From contig CAJBBX010000174.1 of NCBI GenBank assembly GCA_903951425.1, positions 24,642 through 88,641 of the forward strand: DNA of 64,000 bases, in the 5' to 3' direction. This document shows positions 1 through 8,295 of the stretch, piece after piece; within the stretch, counting starts at the first letter, position 1; each line of letters opens with the position of its first letter. Origin of the DNA: an uncultured Chthonomonas sp. (GTDB lineage Bacteria; Armatimonadota; Chthonomonadetes; Chthonomonadales; CAJBBX01). The notes beneath the pieces were generated by a model, which had not been told where the DNA came from, made no database searches, and saw only the letters and a program-made list of their open reading frames with translations. The translations under genes and the position numbers were made by a program.

Positions 1-343
1 CGCGGCGGGCGATGTCGTTGGCGATCACCTCGCGCGGGACGGCAACGATCATGCCACGCAACCTGCTTGCCTTGAACATGGCGCGGATCATCTCGATGAT
101 GGTCCCGGCGCCGAGCAGAGCCTCGTCTGCATCGCTGTACGCCGCGAGCACCAGGACGGTGTCGGGTGAGGCCGACTCGTCGAGTGTGGCCTGCTGGTCC
201 TTGATCGTACGGTCCAGGACGGTGAGCTGCTGCTGTAGCGCGGCGGCATCGTCAGCGGCACGTGCTTGGAGCGCAGGGCAGAGCAGGAGGGAACAGAAGC
301 AGAGGGCCGCGGCGAGCGAGGAGGTGAGACGATGGTGGATCAT
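1..343 (-). CDS. Exported protein of unknown function, 3' end beyond window
   Basis: This reading frame is absent from the ORF track because it runs off the window edge. Translating the minus strand from the ATG at 343 gives an uninterrupted 114 codons. It opens with a clear Sec signal peptide: MIHHR, a hydrophobic core, then an ALQARA-type cleavage site near residue 29. A short polar, Gln-rich stretch follows (AALQQQLTVLDRTIKDQQ, likely helical or coiled), then a more globular part with VLVLAAYSDADEALL and MIVAVPREVIANDIA. An AAAGG Shine-Dalgarno-like sequence precedes the ATG. The plus-strand ORF 12..593 over the same DNA is its shadow. I do not recognise the family; secretion is the only role I can support. 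Confidence 0.65.
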   Translation of the reverse strand, partial: MIHHRLTSSLAAALCFCSLLLCPALQARAADDAAALQQQLTVLDRTIKDQQATLDESASPDTVLVLAAYSDADEALLGAGTIIEMIRAMFKASRLRGMIVAVPREVIANDIARR

Positions 344-963
344 CGGATTACCTTTCCCGGGCGCGAATCCGCGACGAGAGTTCGGTCCTCGTCGGTCACG
401 GCGCTATTCGACGCGGAGGCGCTATTCCCTTCTACATGAGCCTGGCTTGAGCTGCTCTGGCACTGAGGCATCATTCGGTCCGGCCGGTGGCCGCCGGCCG
501 CGGATCGGGGACGCTGCCGAACCCGATCGACCGATCGTAGCCGGCTGGATCACCATCGAGGCGGGTCGACCGTGCCGTGTGGGCAAACACTAGCGGCGGG
601 GGTTGGGAACCTCGACCGGCAGGCCCCCGCACTTTGCAGCCGAGTTCAGGTCGATATCACTGGAGACGATGGCAGTCGGGCGTAGTCCCGCGCGCGCTAC
701 GGGCCAGTGAATTTCGGCTGTAGGTACGAGTTGGGCGGCGTCATGGCCCCGCAGGCCATGGCGCTCAGGTAACCGCATCGCCTCTTCAGCAACCGGCTGC
801 CCAGGCTCCGCGTTCTGGTATGCTGGGCGTCAGCCACGGCACGGACACATCGGCAGCCCACATTGCGGACCGCCCGATGGCGCCGGACGACGAGATTGCG
901 GCCTCCGACCGCCACCAGTCGCGCTGCTCTGACGGCGGTCAGCGGGGCAGAAGGATGACACCG
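344..963. other. Intergenic region with an unidentified coding-like remnant
   Basis: No intact gene is visible between the partial exported protein and the GH5-like gene. On the minus strand, about 590-715 reads as a protein-like C-terminus (IVSSDIDLNSAAKCGGLPVEVPNPRR, stop). A neighbouring frame at about 699-770 reads MTPPNSYLQPKFTGP. The two could be frames of one decayed gene, but I cannot name the family. The GH5-like ORF is open from 820, but its first 48 codons look non-coding. Confidence 0.35.
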
Positions 964-2295
964 ATGATCGCGGAACTCGCCTTGGCCCTGCTTGGGGCTT
1001 CGCCGGTAGTTACGGTGACGGCGGACGAGCCGACCGTCGTGCGAGAGACACCCAGTGGGTGGGAGCGCATGGTTACCTTGTCTGTAACCAATCCGGGCTC
1101 TCAGCCGCTCCGTGGCTTGCGGCTGGACGCCATGTCGCGCTCACGCGAGCTTCTGGATGTGCCGCCCGGAGGCGCCTGCGACACGCTATGGGTCCGCTTG
1201 CCTGCCCCGGCGCAGCTTCGCGCCCGGCTCGTTCAGGGCAACCGTGTTCTCTGGGACGGTAGCCTCGACCTACCACCGGCTCGGTCGGCGGTCCGCATCC
1301 CGCGCTCGCCCTGCGTCCGCCTGTCAGATCTGAGACCACTGATGCTCCGCGGCACCAACTACTACCCGCGCGCTCAGCCCTGGCCGGGCATCTGGCGCGC
1401 CATGGATCGGGACGCCTTCGAGGCCGAGTTCCGCGAGATGGACGCGCTCCACATCAACTGGGTCCGCACGTTCTACAACCTCGACACCGATGCGGGCCTG
1501 CATCGCCCCGACGGCAGCTTCACCGGCAAGCTTCTGGCGCGGGTGGACACGCTTCTCGGGGTAGCGGCACGGCATCGCGTCAAGGTCATGCTCACGATCG
1601 GACTCTGGGGCAAGCCGGACGACCTCGCGATGCAGCAGCGCTTCTTCCGAACGGGTGTCGAACCGTTTGCGTACGACGGCCGGATCCTCATGTGGGACCT
1701 GATCAACGAGCCCGGCGGCTCCGACGGCCCCAAAGCGACCCCGGAACTCGCGAGCTGGATTCAGACCATGTGGGCGTACCTGGCGGCATTGGATAACCGG
1801 CATCTCGCAACAGTGGGCCTCTGCTGGCAGTTCGACCAACTCTGGGCCCTCGGCGTGAAGCCGCCGGTGGGCCAGTACCACAACTACTCCGGAGCCGTGG
1901 GTGTGCAGCCCAAGGGGCAGGTCCCCGTCCGAAATGTGGCTGACGATCTGCGCGCGATCGCCAAACAGATCGACAGCCGACCCGTGATCATCGGCGAGTT
2001 CGGCTACGCGAGCGTGCCCGATGCTGCCAGGAAGGACGCGACCGAAGCGCGGCAGGATGCTATCACCAGGGGGGTGCTCGAAGGGGTCGAGGCCGCGGTC
2101 GATGGTGGCGTCAAGGTCGCAGGCGTCGCTAACTGGTGTGCCTTCGCCTTCCTGCCAGACTGGATGGGCAAGGGAGAGCAGTCGTTCGGTTCGATCCGCC
2201 TTGACGGCAGCCTTAAGCCGGCTGGCATCTCGCTCCGTGACACCTATGCGCGCTGGCGCAAGAAGTGCCGCGCCCCGTGGGAAGGCGGGCGCTGA
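964..2295 (+). CDS. Exported GH5-like glycoside hydrolase (cellulase superfamily)
   Basis: Predicted retaining glycosidase with a clan GH-A TIM barrel. The ORF is open from 820, but ATG 964 is preferred: AGAAGG lies about nine bases upstream and the start gives a short hydrophobic leader (MIAELALALLGASPVV). That yields 443 residues. Roughly residues 20-125 form a beta-rich N-terminal domain, and the barrel begins near LRGTNYYPR. The GH-A acid/base is visible as WDLINEP (Glu about 249) and the nucleophile as IIGEFGY (Glu about 345). Both glutamates are intact, so activity is plausible. Substrate cannot be read from sequence. It stands alone, followed by broken genes on the other strand. GH5 versus another GH-A family is not settled. 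Confidence 0.8.
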   Translation: MIAELALALLGASPVVTVTADEPTVVRETPSGWERMVTLSVTNPGSQPLRGLRLDAMSRSRELLDVPPGGACDTLWVRLPAPAQLRARLVQGNRVLWDGSLDLPPARSAVRIPRSPCVRLSDLRPLMLRGTNYYPRAQPWPGIWRAMDRDAFEAEFREMDALHINWVRTFYNLDTDAGLHRPDGSFTGKLLARVDTLLGVAARHRVKVMLTIGLWGKPDDLAMQQRFFRTGVEPFAYDGRILMWDLINEPGGSDGPKATPELASWIQTMWAYLAALDNRHLATVGLCWQFDQLWALGVKPPVGQYHNYSGAVGVQPKGQVPVRNVADDLRAIAKQIDSRPVIIGEFGYASVPDAARKDATEARQDAITRGVLEGVEAAVDGGVKVAGVANWCAFAFLPDWMGKGEQSFGSIRLDGSLKPAGISLRDTYARWRKKCRAPWEGGR

Positions 2296-2329
2296 TGAAG
2301 TGCGCGGTTCGTACGCTCAGCGCGGCGTT

Positions 2330-2525
2330 CTCTCACCAACACCACGGTAGCCGGTAATCCGCAACAGGCTCCCGCGGAAGAGGGTGGGCTTGACCTACTT
2401 CGTGTAGCAGTGGATGGCGAGGAACCAGTCCTGGCCCTCGACCTCGTACGGACTTGACCGAGGCCATTGCCGTCGCCCTTCGGCATCTGAGGGTTACCGC
2501 CTGCCAGGAGTACCGGCTCTTCCAT
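2330..2525 (-). pseudogene. Decayed DUF1801 gene (internal deletion and nonsense codon)
   Basis: The minus strand begins with an ATG and an intact DUF1801-like start (EEPVLLAGGNPQMPKGDG). It then jumps frame directly to the later family block PYEVEGQDWFLAIHCYTK. The stretch of roughly 40-45 residues that normally lies between these blocks is missing. After CYTK the codon is TAG where the family usually has Tyr. Recognisable family sequence continues past it (VKPTLFRGSLLR). One deletion with a frame change plus one nonsense codon make this a dead gene. It lies immediately downstream of a second DUF1801 gene of a different subfamily that is also broken. Family assignment is from memory of the motifs. 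Confidence 0.7.
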
Positions 2526-2537
2526 GTCTCGCGACGG

Positions 2538-2989
2538 CTACGCTGCGGCGCCGCTGCTCGGCTTGGCGCCTGAGGACGTGTTCAGCGCTACGGCAGCGCG
2601 AATGAGCACCCGGAGCGCTTCTTCGTCGATCTGGTCGCGCTCGTGTACATCGATGGCACGCCTTGCATTACCTTCGAGGCTGGAGTTGAGGAGGCCGGCG
2701 GGGTCCGGTAGTGAGGCGCCCTTGGCGAAAGTCATCTTCACTGCGCTCTGGCTATCTCGCCGGTGCAGATGGTCCCGGCGTGAGACCAGACCGGAACGCC
2801 GCCAGGACTCGACGGCTTCCTCCACTTCACCTCCTCGACTGCGTCGGGGTCGGCCTGCTTGATGAGGGCCCTGACGCGGACGAGCGTCTCGCCCCGCCAG
2901 TCGCCCAACTCGCGTATCCTTGCGCCAATCAGCTGAGACGGGGTCTCTTCACCCATGCTCTCTGGCGCGTTGCTCGTCTCGTTCGCCAT
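2538..2989 (-). pseudogene. Frameshifted DUF1801 (YdhG-like) gene
   Basis: Two track ORFs on the minus strand are two halves of one DUF1801 protein. The first (from ATG 2989, AGGAAGG upstream) carries LIGARIRELGDWRGETLVRVR, EVKWRKPSSPGGVPVWSH and TICTGE, then dies at a TGA. The second frame picks up at SAVKMTFAKGASL and continues NSSLEGNARRAID and IDEEALRVLIRAAVALN to the stop at 2538. Restoring the reading needs a -1 shift at about 2755-2765, meaning one base has been lost. Apart from that the roughly 150-residue protein is full length and well conserved. It is therefore either a recent pseudogene or a single-base sequencing error. DUF1801 proteins are small cytosolic proteins without a firm general function. 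Confidence 0.8.
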
Positions 2990-3321
2990 GGTTGCTGTCG
3001 CCTTCCTTGCTTGGGTTGGCGCGAGCGCCCCGCCGGACTATCGATAGACAGCACTTGGCCCAGGCGCATCCCGCTTCCAATAAGATGGCCGGTCCCGAAC
3101 CGTCTAAGTCCGGCGGCCGCACTGCGGTTGCCGATACACCGTGCAGTACGGACGTGGCATGGTTGGTGGTAGTGGGCGCCGCCTGGTGGAGTGATTGATC
3201 GCTGACGTTCTCGGCTGCTGCCGATGCAGGCTTCGCAGAGCGCCTCGGAGTTCGGCGCACGGCACCAGCCGAGCCTACGGGGCGTACAGCCGATCAGGAC
3301 GTTTTACGTCCAGGTAGCGAA
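2990..3321. other. Intergenic region, nothing recognised
   Basis: This holds the presumed promoter of the DUF1801 gene on the minus strand and the 3' flank of the isochorismatase-type gene. The track ORFs here (2920..3198 and 2949..3260) lack credible starts and coding character. I see no RNA gene or strong terminator. Confidence 0.5.
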
Positions 3322-4023
3322 CTATGGCGGGGCTTCCAGTTCTGGGTGCAGGGTTGGTCGGGCGTGCGCTCGTGACGCCAGTTGCACGAATCGATCCGTC
3401 GTCAAGACGTAGTCGTAGCCTGTCGCCAGGATGTTCGGCAGCCGCCTGGACTGAGCTGCGTCGTCTGTGGCGTCCTCGACACACAGAGTCCGGTATCCGA
3501 GCCGCTTCGCGCTGGACGCAGTCTTGCCCAGGCACGCGCCCGTATGGCCGCCAACGAAGACGATGCTCCGGACGTCCAGGTTCTGAAGGATGAACTCGAT
3601 GTTGGACGATTCAAAGGCATCCTGAGCCGACTTGGCCAATACGTACTCGCCGTCCCTGACCCCTAGCTCATCCGCAGGACGGGAATCCGAGGACCCGATG
3701 TAGTGGGGCCAGCGGCCGTAATCGCTGCCGAACTGCTTCAGAAAGAGAGAGCGGACCGGAGGTGCCAGATCCATGCCGTCGCGACATCGGTACCCCCAGT
3801 GCACGAAGACCATCGGCAGGCGGATCGCGCGGCACGCATCCGCGACTCTGCGCGCATTGGGCAGGCAAATGCTGCGGTGGTAGTCCAGAGCGGCATTGGC
3901 GTCGTCAAGGGTGATACCTTGCCGGCTCCACTCCTCGGGCACGGTACCCAGAGGAGCAGCCGAGTTGGGCTGGAAATCCACGCACACGTACGCGCAGCGC
4001 TCGAGGAAGCCGGTGTCCACCAT
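3322..4023 (-). CDS. Isochorismatase-family cysteine hydrolase
   Basis: Member of the isochorismatase/nicotinamidase cysteine hydrolase superfamily, 233 residues, cytosolic. The catalytic triad is visible. Asp is in YVCVDFQPN near the start, Lys in EYVLAKSAQDAF, and the nucleophile Cys in GGHTGACLGKTA. FVHWGYR follows the usual second strand. The ORF is open to 4146, but the extra 41 residues look non-coding. ATG 4023 gives the length expected of the family and has AAGGGAG 11 bases upstream. The family contains amidases acting on small amides and isochorismatases; nothing here fixes the substrate. The gene is divergent from the SGNH hydrolase gene at 4265, with a palindrome between them. Confidence 0.85.
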   Translation of the reverse strand: MVDTGFLERCAYVCVDFQPNSAAPLGTVPEEWSRQGITLDDANAALDYHRSICLPNARRVADACRAIRLPMVFVHWGYRCRDGMDLAPPVRSLFLKQFGSDYGRWPHYIGSSDSRPADELGVRDGEYVLAKSAQDAFESSNIEFILQNLDVRSIVFVGGHTGACLGKTASSAKRLGYRTLCVEDATDDAAQSRRLPNILATGYDYVLTTDRFVQLASRAHARPTLHPELEAPP

Positions 4024-4158
4024 CTGGCCAATCACTCCCTTCGGATCGGGCACGGCGAGCACTGCCGGTCCGATAGACCGGCAAGCGCAAACGATGTCTA
4101 CGGTTCCGGCCGGCGCCCATAATGCGCGTGTTTGCGGTGGCTCCAACGCGGCGCAGGA

Positions 4159-4174
4159 GTATGGTACGCCATAC
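4159..4174. promoter_or_regulatory. Perfect inverted repeat, possible operator
   Basis: GTATGG-TACG-CCATAC is a 6-bp perfect inverted repeat with a 4-base centre. It lies in the 241-bp gap between two divergent genes, about 135 bp from the isochorismatase start and 90 bp from the SGNH start. Position and symmetry suit an operator serving both, but no regulator gene is adjacent, so the function is inferred. Confidence 0.35.
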
Positions 4175-4264
4175 TACGTCGTCGATCGATGCAGTCTGCC
4201 TGAGGCGGCCTTGCGGAACTAGAGATCGAGCCGAAGGAACCATGTCGCGGAGGAGGCATCACCA

Positions 4265-5098
4265 ATGCTCAAGCCTGACTACAGGCTGGACCCTGTTCGG
4301 CGAATGGTCGTTATGGGCGAATCGAACGCCTATGGCATGTGTGCAGGCGATCCGCTGAACGAATGGGTCCAGGCGTTGGCGTTCCTCATCCGGCGCTTCC
4401 AGGACGGTCCACTTCGTGTCTTCAACAACTCGATCCCGGCGAATGTAGTGAGCCCGCGGGCGCCCGGCTACGGCGCGTTCCTCGGTTGCGGCACCGCGCC
4501 CTCCGCTCTGGAACGCTTCGACCAAGACATGATCAGCTACAAGCCGGACCTGGCGGTTTACGCATACGGCTTGAACGACTCGCGCTGCGGCCACGCGCTG
4601 GACAGCTTCATCGCCGATTACGGGACGATCATTGCCCGGACCAGGGAGTGCCTACCGGACGCGCTGCTGGTTCTGGTCGGTCCTTACTGGAACACTCAGT
4701 ACGAGGTCGCCGAATGGACGAGGCATGAGTACGACTCAGTACGTGAAGGCTTCGGCCCGTTCGCGGTAGGGGGCAGCGACCTCGTTCTCAGCTACAACAA
4801 GTCGATCGCCAATCTGGCTGCGCGACATAGGGCGCTGTTCGTGGATGTCTATTCGGTCACCGAGAGGGCTGCGTGGCTCCTCAACGGCGACCAGTGCCAC
4901 TTCAACGACGTCGGGCAGTGGCTCATTGGGCAGACCGTCTTCGGAGCCATCGCCGCGAACTGCTCGTTCATCGGGCGCAAGAGCGCAGATGCGGCCGCTG
5001 AAGCCGGCCTCACGATCCATACCACCGGTGGCACGAACGCCCTTCCCGATGTGATAGAAGCGTGGCGGCCGTCGAACTGTGGCCCGGCTGGCGCCTAA
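4265..5098 (+). CDS. SGNH/GDSL-type hydrolase
   Basis: Predicted esterase or acylhydrolase of the SGNH superfamily, 277 residues. The family blocks appear in order. MVVMGESNAYG carries the nucleophile Ser, the oxyanion Gly falls within APGYG, and VYAYGLNDSR supplies the Asn block. GDQCHFNDVG near residue 220 carries the catalytic Asp-x-x-His. No signal peptide is seen, so it is probably cytosolic, which is less usual for this superfamily. The start has GGAGGAGG about nine bases upstream. It is divergent from the isochorismatase-type gene and followed after 65 bp by a small membrane protein gene. The substrate is unknown. A carbohydrate esterase role would fit the glycosidase-rich surroundings, but that is inference. 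Confidence 0.8.
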   Translation: MLKPDYRLDPVRRMVVMGESNAYGMCAGDPLNEWVQALAFLIRRFQDGPLRVFNNSIPANVVSPRAPGYGAFLGCGTAPSALERFDQDMISYKPDLAVYAYGLNDSRCGHALDSFIADYGTIIARTRECLPDALLVLVGPYWNTQYEVAEWTRHEYDSVREGFGPFAVGGSDLVLSYNKSIANLAARHRALFVDVYSVTERAAWLLNGDQCHFNDVGQWLIGQTVFGAIAANCSFIGRKSADAAAEAGLTIHTTGGTNALPDVIEAWRPSNCGPAGA

Positions 5099-5163
5099 CT
5101 CATGTGCGGACTCGGGCGAGGTGGCGGCAGGAGCGAGCGAATGGCCTCGAATAGGGGCTGGCA

Positions 5164-5691
5164 ATGAGCCCGATCCTGTGGCACGAACCCAGGGCGTACC
5201 TGCGGGCGGTCTACTACGACAACGAGCGTGTTCGTCCGCTCGACTCCGCCAGGCTCGCGGCCGCTGTGTTCGCATTCATGCTGGGTATGCGATTCGTCGT
5301 CGGCCTGCGGCAGGTTCCGGACGCCCGCCTGTTGGGCTGGCCGGCCATGGTCTGGCTGGCTGCCGGCGTGGCCCTATTCGTCGCGTACGGACTTCTGGCG
5401 ATCATCTCCATGGTGGCGCCCTCCATCGTGATCTTCTCGGATAAGGGCGTCAACAACAATCGGTTCCTCGGCGTCGGGTGGCGCATCAGGTTCTGGGCAT
5501 GGGATCGCATCGGCATGATCGGCGTCGGCACCGAGGCTCTCGCTGACCAGCTGTTCCGCGTCGTCGTGCTACTCGACCACGACGGCGGCTTCCTTGCGAG
5601 GTTGGCCCTGGCGGACAACGTGACGCCCGGCGACCTGGACCGCTTCGCTGCCGAGCACGGAGTCGAGGTGGCAGGCAAGGAGCGCCCGTAG
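5164..5691 (+). CDS. Small membrane protein with a cytosolic C-terminal domain
   Basis: A 175-residue protein I cannot assign to a named family. It has two hydrophobic helices, roughly residues 29-48 (LAAAVFAFMLGMRFVVGL) and 58-82 (PAMVWLAAGVALFVAYGLLAII). A hydrophilic C-terminal half of about 90 residues follows with alternating beta-type sequence (IVIFSDKGVNNN, FRVVVLLDHDG). That layout resembles small PH-like/YcxB-like membrane proteins, but I see no diagnostic motif. The start ATG has AGGGG about seven bases upstream. It lies just downstream of the SGNH hydrolase gene on the same strand and could be co-transcribed. Confidence 0.65.
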   Translation: MSPILWHEPRAYLRAVYYDNERVRPLDSARLAAAVFAFMLGMRFVVGLRQVPDARLLGWPAMVWLAAGVALFVAYGLLAIISMVAPSIVIFSDKGVNNNRFLGVGWRIRFWAWDRIGMIGVGTEALADQLFRVVVLLDHDGGFLARLALADNVTPGDLDRFAAEHGVEVAGKERP

Positions 5692-5715
5692 GGGCAGCCA
5701 CGCGGATCGGCAGCC

Positions 5716-6110
5716 CTACCGCAGCAGCTCTGCTCCTATGGCCCGGAACTCGCTGTCGGTGGGCAGTCGACCGTTCTCCTTGAAGAAGGCGGCCACGCGC
5801 CGTTTGCCTTCGCGATTGGACTGCGCGTGCAGGTCGTAGACCGGCTGCGTCTCACCCTTGTCGTTGATCATCCGGAAGCCTAGTGCTTGCCGTCGGGCTT
5901 CTCGTTGCAGTACACCCCCGCTAGAGGGCGAAGCGGCAGCCCCACTCCAAGGCGGCGCTGTAGTAGTCGATCCGGCACGTCAGGTACACCACCATGCCGA
6001 GGATGACGACGAGGCCCACGGAGCCGATCGTCGCGTGCGCAACCGAACGCGAGGTCCGCAGGATCGGCCGTATCGGTCTGTCGCCCGTCCAGGACGCGAC
6101 GGCTCCCGCA
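5716..6110 (-). pseudogene. Decayed membrane-protein gene
   Basis: No ORF in the track covers this stretch on the minus strand, yet three frames read like parts of one protein. The first, from about 6110, contains a transmembrane helix (IGSVGLVVILGMVVYLTC) followed by RIDYYSAALEWGCRFAL and a TAG. A second frame gives GVYCNEKPDGKH and a stop. A third gives ALGFRMINDKGETQPVYDL and ends FFKENGRLPTDSEFRAIGAELLR with a stop at 5716. Protein-like sequence spread over successive frames indicates at least two frameshifts. No start codon with a ribosome site is visible. The family is not recognised. Confidence 0.5.
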
Positions 6111-6120
6111 CTGCGCCGGT

Positions 6121-7956
6121 TCAGCTCCTTGTCACGGTGACCACGCCGAGCTTGTAGCGCCGGCGCCCGTCATCGCCGGCCAGCGGAAGCGCGATCCGCG
6201 GCGTGCCGTCGCGGTCGCCCACAGAAACGCGGACCTCACAGATGCCTGCCGGGAGGTCTGACGGGAGCGCGAACTGCCGCGCCCGCGTCACGGCCCTCGC
6301 CTGCCCCGGCGGGCCCACTGGCAGATCGCGCACATCCGTCGCGTCATCCACCAGTGTGGCCAGCAACTGCCCCTTGTCGCCGAACAGCCAGTAGGTCGGG
6401 CAGCCTCCCGGCAGGCACGGCGCGACGCCGGTGTTGCGCCAGGATGCGGAGACCGCCAGACCGTCGGCGGACGCCACACTCTCGGGCCACGAAGCCTCCG
6501 CAAGCGATAGTCGGTAGCCGATCCGCTGGTTCATGCGCCGGATCAGGTCGCCGTTCTCCGCGAGGAACTCGTGCGGGTCCGCGTGGATGGACACGTAGCT
6601 CGCGTGGTAGTCCTCCACTGCCTTCAGGTACTCGCTGCCGTCGCCCCACGCCTTGACCTGCTTGGCGTAACCGTAGTGCCCCGACTCGATGATCACCGGC
6701 GCGCTCGGCCAGAACTCCTTGGCCAGCCAGTCGCTGAAGTAGGCCCTCGGGGCAGCCTCCACCAGGATGCTGTCGTCGCGAAGCGTGCACCCCACCGACC
6801 GTGCATACTGGAGCGACGCGGTGTCGCAGTTCATGTTCCAACCAGCGAACGCGATTTTCGCGTCCCGGTCGAAGTGCATGAACGGTGTCACCGCAGGGGG
6901 CGGCGTCACGCGCACATCCCAAGTGGCATCGATCTGCCAGCGCCTCCCGGCGCGGGAGAGGCCGCCCACTCGGACCGCATACTCGCCGCCGGGTCGTTCC
7001 TGCGCCCGAACGGGCACGAAGGTCGGCGTGCCGTCTGTCGCGACCGTCAGTCTGCCCGCTGCCACGCGCCGGTCCGGCTTGCCGACCGCGGGCGCAAGCC
7101 GAGCGTCCGGACGTGTCGTGTCGCCCGGTGACCAGAGGCCGACGAACACATTATATTGCTTACCGGCTGCATCATCCGGCAGCGTGAACGCCATGGGCGC
7201 GCGCGTCGTGCCGGGCCTGTGGAGGTCGCCGTCCGCGAACCAGGTGGTGAAGTCGTCCTGGGCGGCCAGAACGGTGCGAGGAAAGCACCTGCGGTGGATA
7301 TCGATGTGCCGCTTGACAGTCGCCAGGCCGTATTGCCTCGCGATCGGATGGCCCTCCCCCCAGATCCCGAGCGTTCCCACGTCCACGAACGCCACGTTCG
7401 GGTTCCCGTCGTAGCGCGCCCCGGCGGCCTTCAGGAAGCGCTCGAGCTTCGCCAGGAAGACCGGGTCGTCGTAGTCCGGCTCCCAGCACGCCTTCTCCTG
7501 TACATGACCCTTGGCGCCGGCCTGGCGCACCCACTCCGGCGTGGCGTAGCGCCCGTTCGGCGTGTTCGGGTCTCCCTCGTAGCAAGTGAGGCGGATCGCG
7601 ATCTTCTTCCCTGCGGCGATGTATCGTTGGGCCGGCGTGTCCACCACCGACCAGCGGAAGCGGCCCTCCTCGGGCTCGAGATAGGACCACGCCAGCCTTA
7701 GATACGCCACCGTAAGCCCTGGGAACTCGCTGCCAGTGTAGGTTGGCCCCAGCGGCGCCCCGTAGCCCGCGATGGTGTTGTCGTAGTGGTGGAACACCCA
7801 GCCCATGCCGGGATTGTCGAGAGCGACACACGTATCAACCGGTCGCACGGTGACGGACGGCGCCGTCCGACGGACCGTGTCCGAGTGCGCCAATCCTGCC
7901 CACCCGCACAGCACCCCCGCGCACAGCGCCAGGCCGACCCTGAACCGTTGTCGCAT
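6121..7956 (-). CDS. Exported DUF4832 protein (glycosidase-like)
   Basis: A 611-residue exported protein. ATG 7956 is chosen over the 8052 extension because GAGAGGCG precedes it and it creates a signal peptide (MRQRFRVGLALCAGVLCGWAGLAHS). The N-terminal half has the TIM-barrel-like features of DUF4832/DUF4874 proteins: ALDNPGMGWVFHHYDN, YLRLAWSYLEPEEGRFRW and FVDVGTLGIWGEGH. The C-terminal third is beta-rich. These proteins are thought to be carbohydrate-active from their fold and neighbours, but I know of no defined activity for this branch. The acidic residues in EPEEGRF and WGEGH are candidates only. It is divergent from the giant repeat protein gene at 8296. Confidence 0.75.
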   Translation of the reverse strand: MRQRFRVGLALCAGVLCGWAGLAHSDTVRRTAPSVTVRPVDTCVALDNPGMGWVFHHYDNTIAGYGAPLGPTYTGSEFPGLTVAYLRLAWSYLEPEEGRFRWSVVDTPAQRYIAAGKKIAIRLTCYEGDPNTPNGRYATPEWVRQAGAKGHVQEKACWEPDYDDPVFLAKLERFLKAAGARYDGNPNVAFVDVGTLGIWGEGHPIARQYGLATVKRHIDIHRRCFPRTVLAAQDDFTTWFADGDLHRPGTTRAPMAFTLPDDAAGKQYNVFVGLWSPGDTTRPDARLAPAVGKPDRRVAAGRLTVATDGTPTFVPVRAQERPGGEYAVRVGGLSRAGRRWQIDATWDVRVTPPPAVTPFMHFDRDAKIAFAGWNMNCDTASLQYARSVGCTLRDDSILVEAAPRAYFSDWLAKEFWPSAPVIIESGHYGYAKQVKAWGDGSEYLKAVEDYHASYVSIHADPHEFLAENGDLIRRMNQRIGYRLSLAEASWPESVASADGLAVSASWRNTGVAPCLPGGCPTYWLFGDKGQLLATLVDDATDVRDLPVGPPGQARAVTRARQFALPSDLPAGICEVRVSVGDRDGTPRIALPLAGDDGRRRYKLGVVTVTRS

Positions 7957-8295
7957 CGTATCGCCTCTCAATCCAATGCCCCGCGCGGCCCAGTGGGGCA
8001 GGGCGCCCCAGGGCGATCCACGGTTGCATGGCCAAAGTCTAGCATGACCCAACAGGCGCCGGCGGCTATGCCGGCGAGATCATCCACCTCCCGGACCCGG
8101 TGGTTGTTCCACGTCCCATGAACCATCACCCCGCCTGAGCGAAGCAAGTACGCCTCTTGGCGAATATGGAATAGAATCGGCGTACGGCCTCCCGTGACGC
8201 CAGTCGGTCTCCTCCTGTACTGCACTGGATGTTGGGCGGTGGGAGTGCGCCACGCGAGCGGCGTCCGCATCGGGGGCCAAGTCCGGAGGTTCATC
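7957..8295. other. Divergent intergenic region
   Basis: This 339-bp region carries the start signals of the DUF4832 gene (minus) and the repeat-protein gene (plus). A TAGAAT hexamer at 8172-8177 could be a -10 box for the plus-strand gene, but I see no convincing -35 partner. No RNA gene was recognised. Confidence 0.4.

Noticed and set aside
12-593. Plus-strand 193-residue ORF
   Set aside because: Low-complexity Ser/Arg/Ala composition, no ribosome site, and it is antisense to the exported-protein frame ending at 343.
820-963. N-terminal extension of the GH5-like gene
   Set aside because: The 48 residues are polar and unlike a signal peptide; the internal ATG at 964 has a ribosome site and hydrophobic leader.
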